A DNA stretch of 64,000 bases from Lithodes maja. Its lineage: Eukaryota > Arthropoda > Malacostraca > Decapoda > Lithodidae. The notes under the pieces are model-generated. The model saw nothing but the letters and a program-made list of their open reading frames with translations. It did no database searches and had not been told where the DNA came from. This document shows positions 12,346 through 21,255 of the stretch, piece by piece (position 1 is the stretch's first letter; each line of letters starts with the position of its first letter). The stretch lies in the NCBI GenBank assembly GCA_037953745.1, contig JBAKBP010013092.1, positions 1 to 64,000 of the forward strand, read 5' to 3'. Position numbers and translations under genes: made by a program.

Positions 12346-14796
12346 CTAACGATGGGAAATAAGAGCAGGAATTGGAGAAGACGTTGAAGGGGAAGACTGG
12401 AAACCGGGGGGCATAGGGAGGTCTAACAGAGAAAGAGGAGAGGAAGGAGGAGGGCCGGAAGAGGGAGGAAGGACGGACGGCGGGTGGGAAGAGAAGGAGG
12501 GGGTAAGGGCAGGAGAAGGAAGAGGGGGAGGGTCAGGAGGAGGAAGAGGAGGAGGGCCCGGAGGAAGGCCAGAAGGGGGAGTGGAGGAAGAGGACGGGGC
12601 AGGGGAAGGCGGGAGAGGGGAAGGCGGGAGAGGGGAAGGCGGGAGAGGGGAAGGCGGGAGAGGGGTAGGGGGGAGAGAAGAGGGGGTAGGATGAACTTCG
12701 GCGTGAACAGTAGAAGGTGGTGGGTGGGAAGAACGGATAAATTCGTCAATCTGAGGTAGGGTTTCGTAGGAGAAATCTAGGGATGCAGGGACGGGAGGAG
12801 GAGGAGACTGGACGGAGAGAGGAGAAAGAGAAACAGAAGGAGAAGGAGGCGACTTCTTCTTCTTCTCGCAGGGACTTGAGCACCGCACATCACGGAGACC
12901 ACCCTTACGTTTAAAAGAGGAAGCGGGCGAGGAAGAACGGAGCACAGGAGCCCGTTTGGTAGAGGAGAAGGGAAGTTTAGAGCGAGTAGGAGATTTGGGG
13001 CGACTAGAAGAGGAAGATGACGGAGAACGGGGGGGAGGCTTGGAACGGTGAGAGCGTGGAGGGAGACTAGAAGAGGAGGAACAAGGAAGAGAGCAAGAGG
13101 AAGGGGCAGAAGTAGGAGAAGGACTGAGAACAGAGAAAGTGTTAGACAAAGGGACAGAAAAGGAAGAGACGGAAGGACGAACGGAGGAGACTGAAGAGGA
13201 GGAAGGAGAAAATCCAGGAGAAGCACCGGTAGAAGGAAGGGAGGCAGATGACGAAACTGGTGCGACCGGGGGGACGGAGGGAGCGGAGGCGGTGGAAGGA
13301 ACCGAGGAACCAGAAAAAGGGGGGGGCGTGGTAGAGGGAGGCAAAGAAGAGGAGGGAGGAGACAGAGTCTTGGAAAATGACTGAGGGGTGAAGCCCAAGC
13401 GACGAGCCTCTTGGCGGGCTGCGGTGAGCGTAAGGCCGTGTCTCGCTTTGAGGACAGCAACCTCAGACTCGAACAGATGAACGGGGCAAATCTTAGAGTC
13501 GGCCGAATGAGACCCGCGGCAATTAAAGCAGAACTGGGACGTTGACTGACATTCGCCAACGGCATGTCCGGACTGCGCACAGCGCGGGCAGAGTGGGCTC
13601 TCAGCGGCTGTACGGCAGAACTTAGCCGGGTGGCTGAAACGCCAGCAGCTGCGACACTGGAGTGGACGGGGAAGAGACGCAGTCACGGGGAGGCGAGTAC
13701 CACCGACAATAACATGGGCAGGAAGGGAAAGTCCATCAAAAGAGATCTTGGCAATGTTAGCGGGATGGCGGCGAAGGTCGCGAGGAGGGATAGTGTAGCA
13801 CACCACACTAACCACCTTGTGGTCTTGAGCGACAACGATGTCCTTGACGAGGTCGGCGCAATCCGCGAAAGGACGACCCCCGAGACGGATGGAAGCGGGG
13901 ATCAGGACAGTCCCTGTACAGGAGTTGAGTCGTTGATCTTTTTGAGCCGGGATGGGGGTGCCAGAACAATCAACGAAAGAGGACATAGCAGTAGCCTGAA
14001 GTTCGTTTTGGACGGTAACAAGACGGGAGGCATCATGGCGGGAGTGGAAAGTGACGTCCTTTCCCACCTGTTGAAGGAGACGCAGATGGAAGAGGAGGTC
14101 ATCACCGGCTAGAGGCGCAGAAGCAGGGATGGAGAAAAACTTAGTAAAGGAAGGAGGTGCAAAGAGAGAGGACATAGGGAGGACCGAGGAGCGAGGACGA
14201 GAAGAGGACGAAACTGGAGAAGAAGAGGAAAGAGAACGAGGGAGGGAGGGCAGAAAAGGGTCGAGGGTGACAAGACTAGAGGGAGAAGAGGAAGAAGAGG
14301 AAGACGCAGAAATAACTACAGGAGAGGAGATGAAATCCTGGGTAGTGGAGGGCGGAGAAAGACGTGACGAAGACGGAAGGGTAGGAGAAGGATTCGGAAC
14401 GGTAATGGACGAGAGGGACGAGCGACGACCGAGGGATAGTTTAGCGGGTCGGTCGAGAGCACCCAAAACCATCCCCGACTCACCGTGCTCCCGCGGTGAA
14501 CCGGACTGACAGCCAGACAACAGACCCCCAAGTGGCAGGCTGCATGCCACAAGGGGCTCACTCACCGGAACCACTAAAGCAGAAGCCATAAACAGGGAAG
14601 AACAGGGAAAAAAGCATAAGTCGTCACCATAGCAAGAGAAAAGGGGGTAAAGCATGGAAGAAGATACTGCGGTTACCAGGTGCCCCTGGCAACGAAAGGG
14701 AGAAAGACCTCCGCAGGGCCACGAAACCCAGAATGCGGCCAATTGAGATGGGACAGGTCTCGGCTTTGAGCTAGGGACCTTGTACAACCCGGGCAT
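12346..14796 (-). CDS. ORF1 gag-like nucleic-acid-binding protein, 816 aa
   Basis: The LINE's RNA-binding protein, expected to coat the element's RNA in a ribonucleoprotein particle. The open frame starts with ATG at 14796; an in-frame ATG at 14589 (MASALVVPVSEP, residue 70) is an alternative and possibly the true start, because residues 1-69 overlap what looks like leader. Three zinc knuckles lie at about residues 379-437: CRSCWRFSHPAKFC, CPRCAQSGHAVGEC, and the third of CX2CX3HX6C type (CFNCRGSHSADSKIC). This triple arrangement is usual for I/Jockey-type ORF1. The regions before and after are Ser/Pro-rich and low complexity; residues about 710-732 hold a tandem PLPPS repeat. The frame is open throughout, unlike in copy 2. 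The long antisense frames over it are composition artefacts. Confidence 0.88.
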   Translation of the reverse strand: MPGLYKVPSSKPRPVPSQLAAFWVSWPCGGLSPFRCQGHLVTAVSSSMLYPLFSCYGDDLCFFPCSSLFMASALVVPVSEPLVACSLPLGGLLSGCQSGSPREHGESGMVLGALDRPAKLSLGRRSSLSSITVPNPSPTLPSSSRLSPPSTTQDFISSPVVISASSSSSSSPSSLVTLDPFLPSLPRSLSSSSPVSSSSRPRSSVLPMSSLFAPPSFTKFFSIPASAPLAGDDLLFHLRLLQQVGKDVTFHSRHDASRLVTVQNELQATAMSSFVDCSGTPIPAQKDQRLNSCTGTVLIPASIRLGGRPFADCADLVKDIVVAQDHKVVSVVCYTIPPRDLRRHPANIAKISFDGLSLPAHVIVGGTRLPVTASLPRPLQCRSCWRFSHPAKFCRTAAESPLCPRCAQSGHAVGECQSTSQFCFNCRGSHSADSKICPVHLFESEVAVLKARHGLTLTAARQEARRLGFTPQSFSKTLSPPSSSLPPSTTPPPFSGSSVPSTASAPSVPPVAPVSSSASLPSTGASPGFSPSSSSVSSVRPSVSSFSVPLSNTFSVLSPSPTSAPSSCSLPCSSSSSLPPRSHRSKPPPRSPSSSSSSRPKSPTRSKLPFSSTKRAPVLRSSSPASSFKRKGGLRDVRCSSPCEKKKKSPPSPSVSLSPLSVQSPPPPVPASLDFSYETLPQIDEFIRSSHPPPSTVHAEVHPTPSSLPPTPLPPSPLPPSPLPPSPLPPSPAPSSSSTPPSGLPPGPPPLPPPDPPPLPSPALTPSFSSHPPSVLPPSSGPPPSSPLSLLDLPMPPGFQSSPSTSSPIPALISHR
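12604..12667 (-). repeat. 15-bp tandem repeat inside ORF1, ~4 copies
   Basis: On the plus strand the unit GGGAAGGCGGGAGAG repeats about four times, coding PLPPS units. Copy 2 has only one unit at the matching place (about 49216-49235), so length changes by whole codons without breaking the frame. Confidence 0.9.
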
Positions 14797-15300
14797 TTGT
14801 CCTGCAGCTTTGTCCCACGGAGAACGGGGCCGGCGTAGTCACCTGACACACTCACTGGGAAGAGAGAAGAGAGTCAGAAACCCCAAAGCAACCCTATAGT
14901 GCCTATCCTCCAGTAACGAGCCTTGCGAGCCCTGGCCGGCAGCACCTGTCGCCAGGTGGACTCTGCCAACTCAGCAGTGATCAGAGACACCAAGGCGAAG
15001 CCCTAAGGAAACTAGAACCTCCGAAGCAGTTAAAGAGAAAGGAAGGAAGCAAACAGGGAAGTCAACCGGAAGGGAAGGGAGGGACGGGACCACAAAAGTT
15101 CAAGGGTGGGAGACCGGCCTCGGATGGCAGCCCCAGGAGAAAGCGGAAGAGGGAAAAACGAAAACTAGAAAGGAGGAGAAAGAAAAGGACATGACAAAAT
15201 TAGTTGGAGGTGATAGGGAGAGCGGCCAAGAACCTTGGCCGCCCCACCTACAAGCCCGGAAGCCCCCAAACGGCGCCAACGAGTCATGTGGCAAGGGGGT
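14797..15300 (-). promoter_or_regulatory. 5' leader of I-like LINE, probable internal promoter region
   Basis: About 500 bp upstream of ORF1, present in almost identical form in copy 2 (51357-51856). I-type elements are transcribed from promoters inside their 5' ends; no specific promoter motif was identified here, so the function is inferred from position. Confidence 0.55.
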
Positions 15301-15371
15301 TTAACTATATAACTACCTATCAGTCTATCTTCTACCCATCCATTAACTATATAACTACCTATCAGTCTATC
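15301..15371. repeat. 42-bp minisatellite, right part after LINE insertion
   Basis: Continues the 7741-8394 array for nearly two units (TTAACTATATAACTACC, CCCATCCATTAAC, TATCAGTCTATC). Its first 11 bases are the right target duplication of the I-like LINE. Confidence 0.93.
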
Positions 15372-15735
15372 GTCTCACGGAGTCCAGCTTTTGATGGTAT
15401 TTTATTTGTTTCGACCTTCCATTGTATTCTCTGGAGAACTGTCAATCGTCTAGGTAGTCTTTGTTTCAAGGATTTATGTTTAGCAGTTCTCACTAATACT
15501 ATGTTTTGTACTTTCAAATAGATTCGCCGACTTCTATAATCTGACACTGTGTTGACCAAGATAATCAGTAGTTCAGACTTGGCTGCCAATTTAGTATTAG
15601 TATTGTGGTCATCTTAAGTTGTACAAAATACATGTATAATGTAATTATACGATACATTTGAAACTAACTGAACTTACTGATATGCGAAGCAACCAAATAA
15701 TTACCATTTACTATATATATGTTGACATCCGCGAA
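15372..15735. other. No recognisable feature
   Basis: Unique-looking AT-rich sequence. Confidence 0.5.
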
Positions 15736-15799
15736 GGACTAGTAGATCTATCTATCTATTGCCTGACGCTGTGATCCCCGAAGGGGTGGACTAGTAGAT
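15736..15799 (-). mobile_element. 40-bp RTE-like LINE tail insertion with 12-bp target duplication
   Basis: Bases 15748-15787 match the 3' end of the LINE at 54360-54889: a (CTAT)n tail, then TTGCCTGACGC, TGTGATCCCCGAAGGGGT. GGACTAGTAGAT flanks it on both sides (15736-15747 and 15788-15799). This is therefore an extremely 5'-truncated retrotransposition event of about 40 bp, not a chance match. Confidence 0.9.
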
Positions 15800-16066
15800 A
15801 CCTTGGATAAATTGTAAATATCATTACAGTTGTAAATACCATTATAGGAAGGCTTAAGTGGGGTGGGATGATACTTACTGACGCCTAAGCTGTAATAAAC
15901 AAAACAAGTACCTAAATAATACCAATATTCACTACAACCACAAAGTACTGTATCACTGTTTGTACCATGTCCCTGTTCACACCCTGAACAGTTATCCCTA
16001 ACCTTCATCACTTCCTTCGTCTCATAATATATACAGACAAAAGGAGATCGGCAGCCTCTCCTTGTA

Positions 16067-16336
16067 CAGTTGCCCACATAAGTTATGTTCTATCCATGAT
16101 CTTATACATAGAAATATAAAGCGCATGAGTGACTTAAGCCTGTAGTTTCTTTTTGTAGTGGTTAACTCATCTGATAAGTCAAACAATACTGAAAAGAAAC
16201 TACCCTCGCAATAAGAAACTACCCTCGCAATAAGAAACTACCCTCGCAATAAGAAACTACCCTCGCAATAACATTCTTATGATTTTACTTTCATACACAA
16301 GATCACAACGATGAACGGAACTTATGTGGGCAACTG
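16067..16336. mobile_element. TA-flanked MITE, family M1, copy 1 (Tc1/mariner type)
   Basis: Ends are inverted repeats: CAGTTGCCCACATAAGTT at the left and its exact complement at the right, each next to TA. A CAGT end and TA duplication fit the Tc1/mariner superfamily. No transposase is encoded, so it is a non-autonomous MITE. Relatives lie at 62374-62595 and (degenerate) 61703-61912. This copy is longer because of an internal 19-bp expansion. Confidence 0.93.
16194..16269. repeat. 19 bp x 4 tandem repeat inside MITE M1
   Basis: The unit AAGAAACTACCCTCGCAAT occurs four times exactly. The other two MITE M1 copies have one corresponding segment each (AAGAAACCACAGTCACAAT near 62509; AAGAAACCACAATCGCAAT near 61829). 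Confidence 0.95.
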
Positions 16337-16524
16337 TACATGAACTCCCGGACATGTACAAGGTTTGTAGGTCATTACTGAAAGGTGATGGACGTGGCCA
16401 GTCATTATCTTCTTGGATGAAAGTAAGTCAATCCACAAACAAACAATTAGGCTTCTTTACTTCGTTGGATGTGTTGTAAAATTGCAATATGGACATATTT
16501 TGATTTCGTTGTTGTAAAGACTAA

Positions 16525-16580
<56 letters not shown>

Positions 16581-16964
16581 AAAACGTTTAAATTAATATA
16601 GATATATGAAAAATATAGAGATACAGTCAAACACCCACCCCAAGGCAAAATAGAGAGGCGGATGAACTTCATCAGGCCACAGCCATCCGCCGTAATCGGT
16701 TTTCTGTTATAACTGTGGCAAACCGGCTATCTTTATAATACCTGGTGTAGAGTGTTTGCCCTAAAAGAAAAAGTAGTATAGTACTAATGAAATAGTCAAA
16801 ATAAGGGGTTGATAACTTCGGGAAGTATATTTTGTAGTCAGAAGTAGAGTAGACCAAATCAGTTAGTTTAAATTGGGGAAGTCACATTTTGTTGTCGGAT
16901 ATCGAAGAAGAAACTCATAAACTACGTCAAAAAGTACTGACACATATTTAGCAACATACAGTAT
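16337..16964. repeat. (AC)n microsatellite at 16526-16575; otherwise no feature
   Basis: Twenty-five CA units; flanking bases show no supported gene. Confidence 0.85.
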
Positions 16965-17181
16965 ACATAAGAACATAAGAACATAAGCAAATGGGAGTCT
17001 GCAGAAAGCCCATTGGCCTAAGCAAGGCAGATCCCTGTCCCACACAACCCCAATTACAAAGCCCAATTATAGGCTCAACACTCTAATACCCTGAGGATCA
17101 TCTTACCAAAACGGTTAGAGATTAACACAGGATTACGGGGGTCTGCAGAGCGCTGATTGGCCCAACCCTGCTGATCCCCCT

Positions 17182-17588
17182 TCACACCCAACCCTTCTCG
17201 TCCATATGCTTATCCAATTTTATCTTAAAGCTCCCTATCGTTTTTAATCCCACTATAGCACTTGGTAGACCATTCCACCCATCTACAACTCTGTTACCAA
17301 ACCAATATTTGCCTATATCTTTTCTGAAACGAAATTTATCTAATTTGAAACCATTGGTACGAGTTCTTTCGCTATCACTGAGCTTTAGTACATTTGTCAT
17401 GTCCCCTTTGTTAATCCCACTAACCCACTTGAAGACCTCTATCATATCCCCTCTAACTCTGCGTCTCTCTAACGAATGTAAGCCTAATTTCTTCAACCTT
17501 TCTTTATACGGAAGATTTCTAATATTATGGATCATTTTTGTCATTCTACGTTGTACTCTCTCCAATGAATCTATGTCCATTCTGTAAT
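17182..17588 (-). pseudogene. CR1-like ORF2, C-terminal part, separated by insertion
   Basis: A 132-residue frame starting at MDIDSLERVQRRMTKMIH, continuing to RRVRGDMIEVFKWVSGI and RVVDGWNGLPSAIVG, and ending HMDEKGWV-stop. It is the direct continuation of the reverse transcriptase at 19050-20578. Below 17182 lies about 200 bp of 3' untranslated sequence down to the tail at 16965. Confidence 0.92.
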
Positions 17589-19043
17589 CACTCGTAAATC
17601 ACTTAGAGGAAAATAACATACTTAAAGATACTCAACACGGCTTTCGTAAAAAACGTTCCTGTTTAACAAACCTCTTAGACTTCTTCCACGATATCCTCAA
17701 CCTCTACGATGAGAGTAAAGCTGTAGATATTATATACCTTGATTTTCAAAAGGCCTTTGACAAAGTTCCCCACAAACGTTTACTGCTAAAACTAAAAGCG
17801 CATGGAATACAAGACGGTGTGTTGAAATGGATAGAAAATTGGCTCAACAACAGAAAGCAAAGAGTAGTCATAAACGGTAAGGCATCTAAATGGACCAATG
17901 TAAGTAGCGGGGTACCCCAGGGATCGGTACTAGGACCAATTCTCTTTCTAATTTACATCAACGACATAGATGAGGGTCTCACCTGCACAATCTCAAAATT
18001 TGCTGACGATACAAAAATTGCAAATAGCGTACTCTCAAAAGAACAAGTTGACGATATGCAACACAATCTAGATAAATTGTCATGTTGGGCCCAAATTTGG
18101 CAAATGAGTTTCAATGCGGATAAATGTAAAGTACTACATGTCGGATACCTAAATGAGAAAGCAAACTATTCGATGAATGGCACTCAGCTTAAGAATGTAA
18201 ACAGAGAAACTGATCTGGGAGTAACAATATCGAGTAACCTAAAACCGAGTCAACAATGTTCAGAAGTTGTTAAGAAGGCAAACAAAATAATTGGCTTTAT
18301 AGGCAGGTCATTTGAGCATAAATCCAAAGAAGTTATCCTAACCCTTTACAATTCCTTAGTCCGCCCTCTTCTGGAATACTGCGTTCAATCCTGGTGCCCT
18401 TATTACCAAAAAGATATAAACAAGCTAGAACGAGTTCAACGTAGAGTTACCAAAATGATACCTAGCCTAAAGAACAAACCATACGAAGAGCGTCTTAGAG
18501 AATTAAATCTATTTCCTTTAACCCAGCGCAGATTAAGAGGCGACTTAATTCAAGTGTTCAAAATCATCAAAGGCATCGACAATATGAACTGTAGTAAGTA
18601 CTTCACTATCGACCAATCTAATTACACACGGGGAAACGGTTGCAAAATTATTGGTAAATCTTTTAACTCGCACGAATCTAAGAATTTCTTCTTCAATCGA
18701 GTTGTCAACTTGTGGAATGGGCTTCCCCGAAACGTTATAGACTGCAGCACCGTTGATTCATTTAAATTCCGCCTAGACAAATATCTCGCATCAAACCCGC
18801 GACTGACTGCGTTTGTAAATGAATAACTTTATCCTCCCCTCAGTTACTAACCCATATGTCCCCTACTAACTTCCTAGTCCTGCCACGTTAGTGGCAGGGC
18901 AGTAGTTCCCTTTCCAATGTTCCCTTACCCACTCTAAACCACTGTTTGGACACTTGATCCTCAGTGTTTTGGAGGACAAGCAGCCTAGAAGGGTCACTAG
19001 ATCTGTTGTTGCTTGATTTCCTTTGTACTCCTTTGTACTCCTT
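17589..19043 (+). mobile_element. 5'-truncated CR1-like LINE (copy A), nested insertion
   Basis: Nearly the same sequence as the 3' part of the large CR1-like element at 26.3-35.0 kb, starting at the base equivalent to about 31075. It ends in tandem CCTTTGTACT units, the family's 3' tail. It lies in the opposite orientation inside the outer CR1-like element and is flanked by TGTAAT (17583-17588 and 19044-19049). Confidence 0.93.
17592..18826 (+). pseudogene. CR1-like reverse transcriptase C-terminal two thirds (copy A)
   Basis: Open from about 17592 to the stop at 18826, without a start codon of its own because the 5' end is missing; the first GTG is at 17819. Motifs: QHGFRKKRSCLTNLLDFF, IYLDFQKAFDKVPHKRLL, GVPQGSVLGPILFLIYIND, catalytic KFADDTKIA (near 18000), then the thumb and C-terminal region ERVQRRVTKMIPSLKNKP and RVVNLWNGLPRNVI, ending RLTAFVNE. 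This copy keeps the C-terminal frame that copy B has lost, so it is useful for judging lesions there. Confidence 0.92.
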
Positions 19044-19049
19044 TGTAAT

Positions 19050-20578
19050 AAGGACACCAAAATTGAACAGCATAATCCATATGGGGTCTCACTAATGACA
19101 AGTAAAGTTTTAAGATAACATCAGCAGTTCTGTTACTCACACTCCTAGAGATGAACCCGAGAATCCTGTTTGCCTTGTTTCGAACGCTTATAGACTGTTG
19201 TCTAGGCTTCAAATCATTGCTAACAAACACACCTAGATCTTTCTCACAATTCGAGTTTTCTAATTCCATATTAGCTAGTTTATATTTAACATTTGTATGC
19301 ATCTTCCCTATCTTTAATACCTTGCATTTGTCAATGTTAAACTTCATCTGCCAATTTACTGACCATTCGTGTAAGGTATCTAGATCCCTTTGGAGGCACT
19401 CTATATCTCTATCTGAATCAATTGTTCTCCCCATTTTGGTATCGTCTGCAAATTTACTTATCCTACTAGTTATACCTAAATCAAGGTCATTTATGTATAT
19501 AACAAACAACAGAGGACCTAATACAGATCCCTGGGGGACACCACTTTTGACTGCTCCCCATTCTGACTTCGTACCATTTATGCCGACTCTCTGCTTCCTA
19601 CCAATTAGCCATGACCTAATCCATCCCAACAACGCCCCACCTATTCCATGCGCCTCAACCTTTCTCATCAATCTCTCATGGGGCACTCTGTCGAAAGCTT
19701 TACTGAAATCTAAATATATTATATCATATGACTTGTCATTATCTACTGCTTCATATACCTCTGAGAAAAAACTAAACAAATTAGTAAGGCAAGAACGTCC
19801 CTGAGTGAATCCATGTTGAGAAGAATTTATTAAATTAAATGTATCTAAGTGGTTTCTAATTTTACTAGCAATAATTGACTCTAGTAGCTTTCCTATGATT
19901 GATGTAAGACTAATGGGACGGTAATTGGATGCTATTGATTTGTCACCTTTTTTGAAGATCGGAACTACGTTTGCAAGCTTCCAAGCTTCTGGAACTATAC
20001 CTGTCTCCAATGACTTGTTAATTAAAAATGTTAATGGGTAACTTAACTCATCCCTACATTCTTGTAATACTCTAGCATATACCTCATCAGGACCAGGCGA
20101 TTTATGAGGTTCCAGTCTGTCAATTTCCTTAAGCACATCATTTCTACTTATAGTAACCGTACTTAACCTATTTTCTATACTATCGCTATATACCTTACGG
20201 ACTTCTGGAAACTGTGCCAAATTTTCATAAGTGAAAGCGGAAAGAAATTGACTATTTAATGTACTGCACATTTCTAAATCATTTTCTGTCATTTCTCCTA
20301 TCGAAGTTTTAAGGGGACCAATTACATCTCTAACCTTGGATTTATATAGTTGGTAAAAAGCTTTAGGATTATTTTTTGAGTCATTGGCAACCTTAATTTC
20401 ATAATTTCTCTTTTCTTTCCTACTATCCTTTTTTACCTGTCTTGATAGATTCTAATAGTAAGCAAGTAGGTGAATTTCGCCTTTCCTAATTTTTCTATAT
20501 ATTCCTCTCTTTTGTCCTAGAAGATCTAATAGTCTATTATTCATCCATTTGGGTTGGTTCTGTGTTGATCTATTTTTC
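19050..20578 (-). pseudogene. CR1-like reverse transcriptase, N-terminal and catalytic part
   Basis: The longest frame is 18997-20292 (431 aa), of which the last residues after FWCPYY come from the inserted element. Motifs in order: KSPGPDEVYARVL, NYRPISLTSIIGKLLE, QHGFTQGRSCLTNL, IYLDFSKAFDRVPHERL, GVPQGSVLGPLLFVIYIND, catalytic KFADDTKMG. Upstream of the ATG at 20292 the same frame still reads as CR1 ORF2 (QPKWMNNRLLDLLGQKRG), with a TAG at 20452-20454, so the element is dead there too. The endonuclease part is absent. The role would be target-primed reverse transcription. Confidence 0.92.
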
Positions 20579-20815
20579 TAAATTAAAATACGCATTCACT
20601 CACTCACTCTTCTTTTTATTCTCTTTTTGCTTTGCTAGCCTTGGCAAATATTTAACACATCTAACATTATGTAATAGATATATCGATAACACACACTATT
20701 GGCACGAATGATAGCTGTGAGAAGAATGTAATGATACTACTGCATATAGATACCTTCGGCCTAAGAGCAACAATATATCTGTTCTAAGGGATGCTTGGGT
20801 TTTGTAGGATGGTGT
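20579..20815. other. No recognisable feature
   Basis: AT-rich, left flank of the outer CR1-like element; no target duplication identified. Confidence 0.4.
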
Positions 20816-21255
20816 TGTATTGAGTAGAAGCTTTGATTTATGTAGCCCAGGTTTGATCCCAGGCAAAGAAACATAGTATGTCCTACATGGATATATGTTT
20901 TTATCCACAGCCGCGATTCAAACTACGGACAGCCAGGAGAGTCCATGCTTAAATCAACTACACCAGGGCATGATCAAGAATAGTTAACCATTTCCTACTT
21001 TTACTAAAGGGTTGGAGAAATCCTTTGGTGGAGGAAGTATTCCATTCCATACCAAATCGTAGGGCCCATTTTCCAGAGTACCATACGAAGGATTTTTGCA
21101 ACTATTCTCACACAACTCGGGTTGAATGACTTTCATTTAATTCTCCACCAGCCAAGCACGAGCTACATGAATACATATTTTAACCCTCAACCGGGATTCA
21201 AACCGCCGACGGTCAGGAGGAGAGTTCATGTCATGGATGGGCTGTGCCACCAAGA
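20816..21255 (-). repeat. Two diverged copies of a tRNA-like (B-box-bearing) segment
   Basis: Segments around 20877-20950 and 21170-21235 align: ATGGATATATGTTTTTATCC with ATGAATACATATTTTAACCC, GCGATTCAAACTACGGAC with GGGATTCAAACCGCCGAC, then GTCAGGAG and GAGAGTTCATG-like ends. On the minus strand each contains GTTTGAATC, close to the RNA polymerase III B box. They may be old SINE copies. Weakly supported. Confidence 0.4.

Larger units (their letters stand above)
8395..15300 (-). mobile_element. Full-length I-like non-LTR retrotransposon, copy 1
   Basis: A minus-strand LINE of about 6.9 kb. In transcription order it has a 5' leader (15300 to about 14797), ORF1 with three CCHC knuckles, ORF2 with apurinic-type endonuclease, reverse transcriptase and RNase H, and a short 3' end finishing in AATAATAA. 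RNase H plus a TAA-type tail is the pattern of the I group of LINEs. Both ends coincide with those of copy 2 (45046-51856), which fixes the limits: GGCAAGGGGG on the 5' side and TTATTATTAAAATAG (plus strand) on the 3' side. One extra T lies at 15300. It is flanked by an 11-bp duplication. ORF1 is open; ORF2 has one frameshift and one stop, so this copy is probably not autonomous. Confidence 0.95.
16965..20578 (-). mobile_element. 5'-truncated CR1-like LINE (outer), split by another LINE
   Basis: Minus-strand element that begins within ORF2 after the endonuclease (about 20578) and runs through reverse transcriptase to a 3' end with short tandem tail units (CTTATGTTC on the minus strand, 16965-16987), a CR1-type ending. 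It is interrupted at 17589-19043 by a plus-strand CR1-like element. Removing the insert and one TGTAAT copy rejoins the protein at FWCPYY-R-MDIDSLERVQ. Confidence 0.92.

Noticed and set aside
12423..14561. Long plus-strand and alternative minus-strand frames over ORF1 of I-like copy 1 (similar at 49056-51752)
   Set aside because: They are shadows of the Ser/Pro-rich ORF1 codons; they lack domains and only mirror its composition.
8395..15300. Endogenous virus or LTR retrotransposon
   Set aside because: CCHC knuckles, reverse transcriptase and RNase H are present, but there are no long terminal repeats, protease or integrase; the endonuclease is of LINE type.
15748..16077. 109-residue minus-strand frame
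   Set aside because: It runs across the 40-bp LINE insertion and the MITE end, so it cannot be an old gene.
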